A stretch of 64,000 nucleotides of DNA from Pseudomonas sp. BBP2017 (lineage in GTDB: Bacteria; Pseudomonadota; Gammaproteobacteria; Pseudomonadales; Pseudomonadaceae): the NCBI RefSeq assembly GCF_003024385.1, contig NZ_PVZN01000001.1, positions 1-64,000 on the forward strand. The letters are read 5' to 3'. Under the pieces are notes generated by a model. That model saw nothing but the letters and a program-made list of their open reading frames with translations. It was not told the DNA's origin and did no database searches. Below, piece after piece: positions 1-9,176 of the stretch. Position 1 is the stretch's first letter; the number at the start of each line of letters is the position of its first letter. The position numbers and the translations under genes were made by a program.

Positions 1-13
1 GGCCAGAGTGGAA

Positions 14-80
14 AGGTGGATGGCAGCTTTGCTCCCACTCGTGCTTTAAGCACCGCGGACTCACAGCTTGCCATCCACCT
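14..80. repeat. Inverted repeat with 12-bp arms
   Basis: The arms AGGTGGATGGCA (14-25) and TGCCATCCACCT (69-80) are perfect reverse complements around a 43-base spacer. No gene overlaps it within the window and no T-run follows, so its role (structured RNA end, element end) is unknown. Confidence 0.5.
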
Positions 81-116
81 CTCTCACCCTAGAGTTTACT
101 TCCGGCCATAGACACA

Positions 117-134
117 AGCGGGCTTGCCCCGCGA
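117..134. repeat. REP element (half)
   Basis: The core GCGGGCTTGCCCCGCGAT is the palindromic core of the common Pseudomonas REP family. It lies just downstream of the 3' end of the RNA phosphodiesterase gene. Similar cores occur at 805-823 and 21984-22047. Confidence 0.7.
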
Positions 135-145
135 TCATGCGCCCC

Positions 146-694
146 CTAATCCCTGTGCAACGGCCAATGCGCCAGCGGCCAGTACCGCCCTCTGCGCGAT
201 TCGAACAAGGTGAAGTGACGCGCTCGCAGACTGAACTGGGCCGCCTCCGGTGCTTCCGGTACCGGGCCGTGAAAGTCGCGAAACAGCGTCAGGTGCGGGC
301 GATACTCTCTCGGCGCCTCGGCAAAACCCAGGGGCAACAGGGCCTGCTGCAAGGCATAGACCAGCTGCCGCAAGGTCACCGGCGTCTGGCTGGGAGCCAG
401 CACCAGGGCCTTGGCCGGGCGCCAGACCTCCAGACGGTCGAGCTCCACGGTCAGTGGCTCACCGGGTACCTTCACCCCCGCAGCCGCTGCAAGGATGGCC
501 GGCAATTGTGCCGTGCCCGCAGTCCCAAGGAACATCAGCGTCAGATGGAAATTTGCCGACGGCACCGGTCGGGCATCGCCCACGCCCAGCTCACAGCGCC
601 ACTGGGCAATGGCCCGACGCTGCGTCGGTGTGCAGTCCACGGCAAAAAACAGGCGCTTGAACGGCTCGCCTGTTTCGCGATTGTCTTGGGTCAT
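146..694 (-). CDS. thpR: RNA 2',3'-cyclic phosphodiesterase (LigT/ThpR family)
   Basis: A 182-residue protein of the 2H phosphoesterase superfamily, which hydrolyses 2',3'-cyclic phosphates at RNA ends. Both diagnostic HxTx motifs are visible: HLTL near residue 50 (after the phrase SANF) and HLTL near residue 134 (RPHLTLFRD). The N-terminal KRLFFAVD strand and the length are normal for the family. The ATG at 694 is preceded by a strong Shine-Dalgarno (AAAGGAGGACAAGAC), which fixes the start. It stands alone, with REP elements on both sides. Family assignment is firm; the physiological substrate is not deducible. Confidence 0.9.
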   Translation of the reverse strand: MTQDNRETGEPFKRLFFAVDCTPTQRRAIAQWRCELGVGDARPVPSANFHLTLMFLGTAGTAQLPAILAAAAGVKVPGEPLTVELDRLEVWRPAKALVLAPSQTPVTLRQLVYALQQALLPLGFAEAPREYRPHLTLFRDFHGPVPEAPEAAQFSLRARHFTLFESRRGRYWPLAHWPLHRD

Positions 695-804
695 GTCTTG
701 TCCTCCTTTTCTTTCGTCGTCTCATCCAGTCTAACGTCACGGTGCCGACGCTGATCGAAGGCCTGGTGGCCGGGGTCAAGGTGACCAGGAAGTAGTAGCC
801 GCTG

Positions 805-823
805 TGTGCGGGCTTGCCCCGCG
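805..823. repeat. REP element (half)
   Basis: TGTGCGGGCTTGCCCCGCG is the same REP core as at 117-134. It lies in the 221-base gap between thpR and the hydroxylase relic. A short open stretch just before it (about 730-795, + strand) could be the end of a lost gene, but nothing recognisable remains. Confidence 0.6.
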
Positions 824-915
824 AAAAGGCGTATAGAATCCCCAAGCAAACCTTTGCGCCTATGACTAATGTCGAGCACCGACCCGGTAACATTTCATAC
901 AACCCCCGGTTGTGA

Positions 916-1485
916 TTGTTCAAGATCACCCGCCAACTGGGGGACCACTCAAGCTTTCTGGCCCCGGTGAACGTGTTCCTCTACCTGTTCTCCAAGCTCC
1001 CGGCCAAACCCTACTTACCGATCGAGTCTTTCCCTGAACTCAAACCGCTGCAGGACAACTGGCAGGAAATCCGCGCCGAGGCTCAGCAACTGCTGCATGT
1101 CGGCGAAATCAAAAGCTCACAGAACTACGACGATGTCGGTTTCAACTCCTTCTTCAAAAGTGGCTGGAAGCGTTTCTATCTGAAATGGTACGGCGATAGT
1201 CACCCTTCGGCGATGAAACTGTGCCCGCGCACCACCGAACTGTTGCAAGGCATCGGCAGCGTCAAAGCGGCGATGTTCGCCACCCTGCCACCGGGCTCGA
1301 AACTGGTACGCCATCGCGACCCGTATGCCGGCTCCTACCGCTACCACCTGGGCCTGAACACGCCGAACGACGACGCCTGCTACATCTGCGTAGACGGCGA
1401 AAACTACGCCTAGCGCGACGGCGAAGGGGTGATCTTCGACGAAACCAAGTCTTGAAGTTCTGCACCGTACCCCGTGAGTGACGCT
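916..1485 (+). pseudogene. LpxO-like aspartyl/asparaginyl beta-hydroxylase, decayed
   Basis: The first 165 codons encode a clear Fe(II)/2-oxoglutarate hydroxylase of the Asp/Asn beta-hydroxylase family related to LpxO (lipid A 2-hydroxylation). The iron-binding HRD (VRHRDPYAGS) and the strand with GLNTPNDD are present. The N-terminal membrane segment usual in LpxO-type proteins is absent. At 1411 an in-frame TAG sits where the family normally has Trp before RDGEG. Reading resumes in frame as RDGEGVIFDET, then hits TGA at 1453. A short family-like tail (LKFCTVPRE) reappears in another frame up to about 1480. The segment carrying the distal iron-ligand histidine is deleted. The gene is therefore non-functional by stop, deletion and frameshift. 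An intact copy elsewhere in the genome is possible. Confidence 0.8.
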
Positions 1486-1709
1486 CACAGCCGTATCCGG
1501 GCCCAAACTAGACAGTTGACCAGCTGAACTACAATTATCAGGAGCACCGGTACCTGGCAGTCACAGAGCGACTGGAACCGGTCTCGCCAGCAGGCTCATG
1601 AGCTGGCGGGTTTCAGTGATGACCAAGGCCCTTTAGTACGAAGCGCGCTCCTCGATTGGGTTCTTTACCTTGTTCCTGGTGGTCGGCTCGACACCTGAGG
1701 GCCAGAGAA

Positions 1710-4700
1710 ATGAACGGCAATGACTCGGGGAGCAACCTCGGCTTCTGGCTGCCTGGCAGTGCAATTGTTCTTAGCCTGATTGTCTCGACCTTTGCGCTCA
1801 CCCGTGCCCCGTTCCTCGAGCAACGCCCCTTTGGTGCGCAGTTCCAGACACAGCTGCCGATAGAGGCACGCCTGTGGCAGGACCCTTTCGATGCACTGGA
1901 GCGCTACCGCAAACGACTCAAAGACAACAAGAGCCATCTGGTTGGCTCTGAATGCACCCCTGAGCTGTTCGACAAGTCAACAGCCCCTGCTGACCAGGTC
2001 CAGGCGCAACTCTCACAATTGCGTTTGGCTGCATACAGCCCCACGGCCGGAATGGCCGATACAGCCACTGCGCAGGCCCCGACTGCAGCGCCCCAAGCAC
2101 CAGGCGCGGAGCCAACCAACATCATGGTTGCCCTGGTCGAAGGCGGGCCCTACGCCGAAGAAGTGGAACTACGCCGACGCATGCGCTACGCCATGCTCGC
2201 CGGTTTCAAGACGGCCCGGATGGTGCCCGAGGACGAACAGAATATCCGTTGCCTGACCCTGACAGACAACCTGCTGGACGCTCCGATCGCCGACCAGGCC
2301 GATGCACCGACCAATGATGCGAAAGCCAATCGCGGGCGCGCAGAATTGCCCTATGAAATCTTTGTCGCCAACCCTTTCGATCCGCCGACCGATATGGACG
2401 ACAATGCGCATCCGTCCGCTCGCACCATTTTGTTCTGGCTCAAACAGAACCACCTGGGCACCACCCCATTGCAAAAGCTTGAGCAACTGCGCCTGACCTT
2501 GTCGTGCAAGGTCAGCAACCTTGACAGAACGCACTCGCCCACGTCCTGCACCCAGTTCGACGACAATATTCTGAAGGTTATCGGGCCTGCCGATTCGACC
2601 GTGTTGCGTGACATGTACCGCCAGGAGTACGGAAAAATAGAGGTACCCAACATAGAGATTTACTCACCCTTGGCCACCGCCGATAGAAAGATGCTGTTGC
2701 GCGGGATCGAAAAGCCCAAGGACCACTCGGACTCGGCACAAGCAAAAACAGAGTATCCGAAACAAACGCTGAAGCTACTGCGCACCATCAGCGACGATCG
2801 CACCATGACAACCCTGCTGCTCGACGAACTGAAACTGCGCAGAATCGACCCCGTCACCGGTTTGAAGTGTGCACCGGGTGCTGTCATGCGGGTCGGCAAC
2901 GATTGCAGTCGCAAAGGCTTTCAACGCTTGAATCGCATCGCACTGATCTCCGAGTGGGACAGCTTCTACAGCCGGGCATTGATCGAGAGTTTTAAGACTC
3001 AGGTAGCCGAAAGCGCCAACCTAGGCGATAAAGACAAGGCTGCAGTCGATGAATGGGTCCTGCGTTTCAGCTACCTGCGCGGCCTGGATGGGCGCCTTCC
3101 GGAAGAGGCTGCCAATGCTGACAAGGCCGGCGGCAAAGACGGCAAGAAAGACAGCTTCGAACTGGACACCAGCCCGCTGGAGAAGTCCGATGGCAACTCC
3201 CAGCTCGACTACCTGCGCCGCCTGGCTGAGCACATCGCCCATGAAGACGAGCTCTATCGGCGCAAGGGTGAAAATGGCATCGGCGCCATCGGCATACTGG
3301 GGCTCGATACCTATGACAAATTGCTGGCCTTGCAAGCGCTGAAGTCGCGAATGCCGCACAAGGTGTTTTTCTCCACGGACCTTGATGCTCGCATGTTGCA
3401 ACGCGGCCAGGCCGAAACCACCCGCAACCTGGTACTGGCCGCGCCTTATGGTCTGACTCTGACCCGAGCCCTGCAGCAGGACGTACCGCCGTTTCGCGAC
3501 AGCTTGCAGAGTGCCGTGTTCATCGCCGTGCTGGCCGCACAATCGCCGCAAAGTTTCGATGCCAAGCGGGCCAAATTCGACTACAACAAGTCCGGGTTAC
3601 TCTCACCGGGTATCTATGAGGTGGGAATAAAAGGCTTCATCCCCTTGGCAAGCCGACTGAGCGGGTCGCGACCGGAGGATTGTGCAGCGCCAGATTCAGG
3701 GCGCTCAGACCGGATCAGCCGTGTGCGGCCGCAAGACATCATGGCATTGCGCTGCTTGCAGGACCGCGCGGAACTGCCCTACCCCGAAGTGTCCACGGCA
3801 ATGCGCGAAGGCTTTACTGCGCGCTTGTCGTTCTTCAAGGCCGGGCCATTGTCGTTGATATTGCTGGTGCTGGCACTCTCTCTTGGCTGGTGGTGGACCT
3901 ACAGAGGTCCAGTCACGTCAGCACAGCTTCCGTCCCCCGACCAGAAACCCGTGGAGCAGCTCTTCAGATGGGTTTACCGAATGCCCATGTCGCTCTATGC
4001 CGCGTCCACCCTATCCGCCCTGGTCGGTATCTTGTACTGGCGGGTGGAGTTCATGTGGATCGCGTTCGTCCTGATTTTACTGGGCATTGTTTGCGCGGAG
4101 CTCATCCGACGAACACCATCAGCCCCTTCAAGACGTGGCGCTGCCAGCTTGTTCGACGCCTCGGGGTGGTACATCCTGGTACCGATGGTCGTCTTCATTC
4201 TGGCCTTGCTGTGGGCTTACCAGATTCGTCACGACTTGACCAACAACGGGCTGGGTGAGCCGATGTTTCTGTTCCAGGGTATCAGCGCCTGGCCTACCGC
4301 CGCTTTGCGTCTGCTGGCGGCGCTGATCTCAATTTCGGCACTGCTCTGGGGTTGGCGCAACCTGCAAATCAATCGCAACGAGATCCGTGAAAAATACCAC
4401 CTGAGCCCATTTCCACCGATTTACTGGGCAAGACTGTGGCGACATTTTCCGCTGTTCAATCAACGGACTAAAAAATGGTCATGGCGCCACTGGCTCAATC
4501 AAGCGGGGCATTGGCTGTTCAAGGTCACCTTCCCGCTGTCGCCAAGCGATATCCCCCACATCAGCGACAAGTCCCGGCAAGCCCTGCAGCTGCCCGCTAG
4601 CGGTGAGCAGCGCTCGCTGATTTTCATTTCGCGCTTCTGGCGCGAGCACTGTGAATGCGGCACCTTCACTGCGCGCCTGTTGCGGGCGGCGCTCGCAACC

Positions 4701-5399
4701 TGGTTTTTCCTGGTGGTCACCAGCGGGCTGATGGTGGTATGGCCCATGGAGGGGATCCCGGTTCGGGGCACCTCGACAATGTTGCGATGGAGCTGGCTGC
4801 TACCCTTTGTATTCTTCCAGTTGCTGGTGTTCTGGGTGGTGGACGCTAACCGGTTGCTGACGCGCTTCATCCGCCAGTTGAGCGATCACCATGGTATCTG
4901 GCCAGCGCCGCTGCGAAGCAAGCATGAGGAGATCTTCGGAACCGCCGGGCACCCCTGCTTCGACGACTGGATGGACATGACCTTGATCGCCGAGCGCACG
5001 GCGGCAGTCAATCGCCTGATCTATGCGCCAACCGTCGTCCTGTTGATCATGATTGCCTCGCGCAGCAGCTACTTCGATAACTGGCCGACCCCGCCGAGCA
5101 TTGCCATTTCATTTCTGCTCACCGCCGTGATACTGCTCAGCTCAGCGATATCGTTGCGCCGCGCAGCAGAAAAAGCACGGCGCATAGCCTTGCAGCGTAT
5201 CGATGATTATTTGTTGCGCCCTGCTGAAGACAACCTGAACCAGGACAAGCTGGAAATGATCCGTGCGCGCATCGCTGCGCTCAGTATCGGTGCGTTCTCG
5301 CGTTACTCCGAAGAGCCCCTGGTGCGGGCATTGTTGCTTTCGCTGACCGGTATTGGTGGCTCGATCATTGTCGATGCGATCAACTTCTCCAAGTTCTGA
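1710..5399 (+). CDS. Large multi-pass membrane protein of unknown function
   Basis: A 1229-residue protein I do not recognise. The ATG at 1710 is preferred over an earlier start at 1656 because it follows a purine-rich GAGGGCCAGAG stretch and puts a transmembrane segment at residues 12-32. A long hydrophilic region (about 35-690) follows, with scattered cysteines and a low-complexity Ala/Pro/Gln stretch near residue 125-150. The last third holds about eight hydrophobic segments: near 712-732, two around 760-800, then near 825-845, 870-890, 990-1012, 1025-1045 and 1095-1160. The layout suggests an inner-membrane protein with a large extracytoplasmic N-terminal domain. No enzymatic motif was found. 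Neighbours are a pseudogene and a GNAT gene, which give no functional hint. Confidence 0.75.
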   Translation: MNGNDSGSNLGFWLPGSAIVLSLIVSTFALTRAPFLEQRPFGAQFQTQLPIEARLWQDPFDALERYRKRLKDNKSHLVGSECTPELFDKSTAPADQVQAQLSQLRLAAYSPTAGMADTATAQAPTAAPQAPGAEPTNIMVALVEGGPYAEEVELRRRMRYAMLAGFKTARMVPEDEQNIRCLTLTDNLLDAPIADQADAPTNDAKANRGRAELPYEIFVANPFDPPTDMDDNAHPSARTILFWLKQNHLGTTPLQKLEQLRLTLSCKVSNLDRTHSPTSCTQFDDNILKVIGPADSTVLRDMYRQEYGKIEVPNIEIYSPLATADRKMLLRGIEKPKDHSDSAQAKTEYPKQTLKLLRTISDDRTMTTLLLDELKLRRIDPVTGLKCAPGAVMRVGNDCSRKGFQRLNRIALISEWDSFYSRALIESFKTQVAESANLGDKDKAAVDEWVLRFSYLRGLDGRLPEEAANADKAGGKDGKKDSFELDTSPLEKSDGNSQLDYLRRLAEHIAHEDELYRRKGENGIGAIGILGLDTYDKLLALQALKSRMPHKVFFSTDLDARMLQRGQAETTRNLVLAAPYGLTLTRALQQDVPPFRDSLQSAVFIAVLAAQSPQSFDAKRAKFDYNKSGLLSPGIYEVGIKGFIPLASRLSGSRPEDCAAPDSGRSDRISRVRPQDIMALRCLQDRAELPYPEVSTAMREGFTARLSFFKAGPLSLILLVLALSLGWWWTYRGPVTSAQLPSPDQKPVEQLFRWVYRMPMSLYAASTLSALVGILYWRVEFMWIAFVLILLGIVCAELIRRTPSAPSRRGAASLFDASGWYILVPMVVFILALLWAYQIRHDLTNNGLGEPMFLFQGISAWPTAALRLLAALISISALLWGWRNLQINRNEIREKYHLSPFPPIYWARLWRHFPLFNQRTKKWSWRHWLNQAGHWLFKVTFPLSPSDIPHISDKSRQALQLPASGEQRSLIFISRFWREHCECGTFTARLLRAALATWFFLVVTSGLMVVWPMEGIPVRGTSTMLRWSWLLPFVFFQLLVFWVVDANRLLTRFIRQLSDHHGIWPAPLRSKHEEIFGTAGHPCFDDWMDMTLIAERTAAVNRLIYAPTVVLLIMIASRSSYFDNWPTPPSIAISFLLTAVILLSSAISLRRAAEKARRIALQRIDDYLLRPAEDNLNQDKLEMIRARIAALSIGAFSRYSEEPLVRALLLSLTGIGGSIIVDAINFSKF

Positions 5400-5506
5400 G
5401 GCGTTCGGATGCCACGTGGCACCATGAATACCGGGGGGCATACACAAACAGTTGCATGCTGGCACTAACGCTTTCAGACTCGCGGTTCGCCTTGTCAGGA
5501 ACCGCC

Positions 5507-6064
5507 ATGATCAACATCCGCCCCATGACCGCCGCCGACTTCGATCACTTCTGGCCGACCTTTCAGGCCATAGTCGCTGCCCGCCAAACCTATGCCTTTG
5601 ACCCGGCCATGAGCCAGGAGCAGGCACGTCAACTGTGGCTGGAGTCTCCATTGCACACCCTGGTGGCAGAGGAAGATGGGCAACTGCTCGGTTCTTACTA
5701 CCTCAAGGCCAATGCTGCCGGCCCAGGCAATCATGTGAGCAATTGCGGCTACATGGTCTGCGACGCCGCACGTGGGCGCGGTGTGGCCCGGTTGATGTGC
5801 GAGCACTCGCAACGCCTGGCCCGCGAACAGGGATTTCTGGCCATGCAGTTCAACTCGGTGGTGTCGAGCAATGAGGTGGCAGTGGCCTTGTGGCAGAAGC
5901 TGGGTTTCGAGGTGGTCGGGCGCTTGCCGCGGGCTTATCGGCATGCACGCCTGGGGCTGGTCGATTGCCTGGTGATGTACAAGTGGCTGGAGCAACCCCA
6001 GCAGCCGATGCTGATCGGGCGCAAGAACATCGAGGCGGTGGTGTCGCGCAAGCGCGGACGTTAA
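5507..6064 (+). CDS. GNAT family N-acetyltransferase
   Basis: A 185-residue acyl-CoA transferase. The start MINIRPMTAADF is the usual first strand of GNAT proteins, so the ATG at 5507 is chosen over 5456. The acetyl-CoA-binding loop is visible as ARGRGVARLM (motif A, Q/RxxGxG/A type, about residues 88-97), and the motif B region VALWQKLGFEVVGRLPRAYRH follows. Its acceptor cannot be read from sequence; the closest naming pattern is the broad RimI-like/L-amino-acid acetyltransferase group. It is monocistronic, ending just before the cobalamin riboswitch. Confidence 0.85.
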   Translation: MINIRPMTAADFDHFWPTFQAIVAARQTYAFDPAMSQEQARQLWLESPLHTLVAEEDGQLLGSYYLKANAAGPGNHVSNCGYMVCDAARGRGVARLMCEHSQRLAREQGFLAMQFNSVVSSNEVAVALWQKLGFEVVGRLPRAYRHARLGLVDCLVMYKWLEQPQQPMLIGRKNIEAVVSRKRGR

Positions 6065-6118
6065 CCCCCAACCGCGCAACTCATTGACTGCAAAGACTTT
6101 CAATGTTCAGATGCGCGC

Positions 6119-6300
6119 CAGTTTCAGGTGTCCTGCGCCGCCGTGCGCAGGGTGAAACGGGAAGCCGGTGCGTCACTCAAGGTGACTAGTCCGGCGCTGC
6201 CCCCGCAACGGTAAGCGAGCGAAGCCTTCGATACACCACTGTGCCCTGGCATGGGAAGGTGAAGGCCTTCATGACCCTCGCAAGCCCGGAGACCGGCCTG
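6119..6300 (+). promoter_or_regulatory. Cobalamin (AdoCbl) riboswitch
   Basis: The segment carries the recognisable conserved blocks of the class: GGGAAGCCGGTGCG (about 6159-6172), the core GCTGCCCCCGCAACGGTAA (about 6195-6213), and the closing B12 box AGCCCGGAGACCGGCC (6283-6298). It lies in the leader of the TonB receptor gene, about 120 bases before its start. By family knowledge it would repress that gene when cobalamin is plentiful, most likely by occluding translation. Confidence 0.9.
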
Positions 6301-6421
6301 AAGCTTCGTTTGGCAACCCCGCGGTGGGCGGGCGCAGGCCGGTTTGCGGGCGCCTGCGCGCGCAATTCCTCCATGCGTTGTTCCCTCCGGGATTCATTCT
6401 TCCAGCAAATTGTGGAACGAC

Positions 6422-8557
6422 ATGTCCCGTTACTCCAAGCTTCATACCCTGGCGGCCAATGCCCTGGCGCCCTGCCTGGCATTCTCCTTGCCGACCCATG
6501 CCGCTGAAACCGGCACCCTGGCCCTGCCCTCGACGGCGATCACCAGCAGCAGCGACAACGATCCGCTCAGCCTGGCCACGCCACTGCCGGCCGGTTCGCG
6601 CCTGATCCTCAGCGCCATGGACACCCCGGCGAGCACCAGTAGCCTCAGTGCCGAGGTGATCGAAGGGCGCAACAATCGCACGATTCAAGATGCCGTCAGC
6701 CGTTCGCCGGGCATCACCTCGGTGGCCACACCGGGCAACGGCAATACTGCCCTTTCGGCCCGTGGCTTTGAAGGCCACGGCTCGGTGATGACCCTGTTCG
6801 ATGGCTCGCGGATGTACACCGGTGCCGGCACCCAGACCTTTCCGCTCGATCCGTGGATGGTCGAGCGCATCGACATCATCCGCGGCCCGGCCTCGGTGCT
6901 CTATGCTGAAGGCGCCACAGGCGCGGTGATCAACGTGATCCCGAAGAAGCCCTTCGCCGGTGAAATCCACAACCAGCTGCGCCTGGGCTATGGCTCCTAT
7001 GATCGTCAACAACTGGGCCTGGATAGCGGCGGCTCGCTGAGCGAGCGTCTGAGTTACCGGCTTACTCTCAACCAACAGGCAAGCAACGGCTGGGTCGATC
7101 GTGGTGACTCGAAAAACCTGGCCATGAGCGCCGCCCTGCGTTTTGACGCCAGCGACGACCTGAGCTTCACCCTGGCCCACGAACGTGGCGACGCCGAGCC
7201 GATGAATTACTTCGGCACACCGCTGATTGACGGCCACTACCGCGACAGCCTGCGCAAGAAGAACTACAACGTTGAAAATGATGTGCAGCGTTACCACGAC
7301 GAGTGGACCCGCCTGAACACCGACTGGGCGATCAGCGATTCGATCAGCGCCAGCAACCAGCTCTACTACATCAAGAGCCGCCGCCACTGGCGTAACGCTG
7401 AGGACTACACCTGGGACAGCACAACAGAACAACTGCAGCGCGGCAGCTACCTGGAAATCAAACACGACCAGGAACAGATCGGCGATCGCCAGAGCTTTAC
7501 CTTCGATCACAGCCTGCTCGGCCTGGCCAGCAAGACCGTGGTGGGTGCCGAGTACAACCGCATTCGCTTCGGCATCAACAGCAACTCACCGTACAACGAT
7601 ATCGGTGGCGACTTCATCGATCCGTGGAACCCGGCACCCGGCTATTTCCACAGCAACAGCCCGACCCAAGCGCAGACCCAGAGCACCACCCGCACCTTTG
7701 CCCTGTTCGCCGAGAACCGTACCCAGCTGTCTGAACGCTGGTCGTTGGTGACCGGCGTTCGCCGCGACCAGAACCATATCGACCGCGACAACCTGGTCGA
7801 CAACAGCCGCACCGACCGCAGCCTCAACGGCGGCAACTGGCGTGCCGGGCTGGTGTTTGCGGTGACCAATGAACTGTCACTGTATGGCCAGTATTCCACC
7901 AGCGAAGATGGCGTCAGCGACCTGCTCACCCTCAGCCCCAGCCAGCAGAACTTCGACCTGACCGAAGCCAGGCAAACCGAGTTCGGCCTCAAGCAACTGT
8001 TCTGGGACGGCCGTGGCGAATGGACCCTGGCGGCCTATCACATCGTCAAAAAGAAACTGCTGGTCGATGATCCGATCACCCACCAGAAACAGCAGGCCGG
8101 ACAGCAGACCTCCGACGGCCTGGAAGCGACCCTGGAACTGGCTCTGGCCAACCAGTGGCAGGTCTCGGCTAATGCTTCGGTGGTGCGCGCCAAATATGAT
8201 GACTTTGACCAGACTGTTGGCGGCCAGTCCGTTTCGCGTGCCGGCAACCGCCCCAGCAATGTACCGCGACGTACTGCCAACCTGTGGGTGAACAAAGGGT
8301 TTGGTTACGGCGTAGAGGCCGGCATGGGTCTGCGCTATGTCGATGAGCGTTATGCCAACACCGCCAACACCCAGACCGTACCCGGCTTTACCGTGGTCGA
8401 TACCAACCTGGGCTGGCAGGTGCTGCCGGATGTGCGCCTGGGCCTGCAGTTGAATAACCTGCTGGACCGCCGCTATGCCGCGACCGCCCACAGTGGCGAG
8501 CAGTGGTTGATGGGAGAGCCGCGCTCGTACTTCGCGACGGTGGATTACAGTTTCTAA
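6422..8557 (+). CDS. TonB-dependent receptor (siderophore-receptor type) under B12 control
   Basis: A 711-residue outer-membrane receptor. The ATG at 6422 gives a signal peptide ending near PTHAAE; the upstream start at 6344 would add a non-signal extension. The plug domain is clear at about residues 75-190 (SPGITSV, LSARGFEGHG, the segment ERIDIIRGPASVLYAEGATG, GAVINVIPKKP). A 22-strand barrel follows, ending in the C-terminal Phe of the YSF terminus. The barrel and plug resemble TonB siderophore receptors (FhuE/FpvA-like) rather than classic BtuB, and no STN signalling domain is present. The cobalamin riboswitch in the leader argues that the real substrate is a corrinoid, a corrinoid precursor or cobalt chelate. 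The substrate remains inference. Confidence 0.88.
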   Translation: MSRYSKLHTLAANALAPCLAFSLPTHAAETGTLALPSTAITSSSDNDPLSLATPLPAGSRLILSAMDTPASTSSLSAEVIEGRNNRTIQDAVSRSPGITSVATPGNGNTALSARGFEGHGSVMTLFDGSRMYTGAGTQTFPLDPWMVERIDIIRGPASVLYAEGATGAVINVIPKKPFAGEIHNQLRLGYGSYDRQQLGLDSGGSLSERLSYRLTLNQQASNGWVDRGDSKNLAMSAALRFDASDDLSFTLAHERGDAEPMNYFGTPLIDGHYRDSLRKKNYNVENDVQRYHDEWTRLNTDWAISDSISASNQLYYIKSRRHWRNAEDYTWDSTTEQLQRGSYLEIKHDQEQIGDRQSFTFDHSLLGLASKTVVGAEYNRIRFGINSNSPYNDIGGDFIDPWNPAPGYFHSNSPTQAQTQSTTRTFALFAENRTQLSERWSLVTGVRRDQNHIDRDNLVDNSRTDRSLNGGNWRAGLVFAVTNELSLYGQYSTSEDGVSDLLTLSPSQQNFDLTEARQTEFGLKQLFWDGRGEWTLAAYHIVKKKLLVDDPITHQKQQAGQQTSDGLEATLELALANQWQVSANASVVRAKYDDFDQTVGGQSVSRAGNRPSNVPRRTANLWVNKGFGYGVEAGMGLRYVDERYANTANTQTVPGFTVVDTNLGWQVLPDVRLGLQLNNLLDRRYAATAHSGEQWLMGEPRSYFATVDYSF

Positions 8558-8657
8558 CATTGCTCAGTGGGAGCGGGACATTCACCACACCTGAAGACGA
8601 CGCTGTACGCAGCCCTGCGGCTTAGGCGATGATCGCGCCCCACCCGTTTTCAATGGA

Positions 8658-9095
8658 ATGAACATGCACGATGTTATGAGCGTCTTTGCTTTGTGTGTCG
8701 TCGTACTCTTCGTGAAGATGCTGGCGATTTCCTGCTACCAGGGCTTCTATCGCATCAGCCGTATGACCTTCAAGAATGCCGAGGACGCCGGCTTTGTCGG
8801 ACGCCAGGCCAGCCCACAGGAACTGCCACAAGTCAGCCGCGCGGCTCAAGCCTGGGCCAATGACCTTGAGAACATACCGTTGTTCTTTGTCCTGGGCGCA
8901 CTCTGCCTGGTGTTCAATCCCCCCGCTGCGCTGACCGTCGGGCTGATGGTGCTGTTCACTGCCGCACGGGTGGTGCACACCGTGAGCTACCTGGCACGCT
9001 GGCAACCGTGGCGCACGATTGCCTACGCGGTGGCGATCATCTGTCTGTTGGGGCTCGCGGCCATGGTGACAATGGGCGCGGTGCGCCATCTGTAG
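8658..9095 (+). CDS. MAPEG family membrane protein
   Basis: A 145-residue four-helix membrane protein of the MAPEG superfamily (microsomal glutathione transferase/prostaglandin E synthase type). Features: an N-terminal hydrophobic helix (residues 5-28), the polar segment with NDLENIPLFF near residue 68-77 (family glutathione-binding motif ENxP-like), and two C-terminal helices with RVVHTVSYL near 104-112. The start could be 8658 or 8664. It follows the TonB receptor by 100 bases but is probably separate. The activity, glutathione-dependent conjugation or peroxidase, is known only for relatives. Confidence 0.85.
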   Translation: MNMHDVMSVFALCVVVLFVKMLAISCYQGFYRISRMTFKNAEDAGFVGRQASPQELPQVSRAAQAWANDLENIPLFFVLGALCLVFNPPAALTVGLMVLFTAARVVHTVSYLARWQPWRTIAYAVAIICLLGLAAMVTMGAVRHL

Positions 9096-9101
9096 GCGTG
9101 C

Positions 9102-9146
9102 GGTAAAACAAAAAACGGGATTGACGCAGTCAATGCGTCAATCCCG
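9102..9146 (-). terminator. Rho-independent terminator of the carboxynorspermidine operon
   Basis: A 13-bp perfect stem, CGGGATTGACGCA (9116-9128) with TGCGTCAATCCCG (9134-9146), has a 5-base loop. On the minus strand it is followed by TTTTTTGTTTTA. It lies 31 bases past the stop of the dehydrogenase gene. Confidence 0.85.
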
Positions 9147-9176
9147 CCTGGTTACGACCTGCGAACTACCGATCTG

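Noticed and set aside
14..80. Inverted repeat considered as an insertion-sequence end or integron attC
   Set aside because: No transposase or integrase is adjacent and the conserved attC core is absent.
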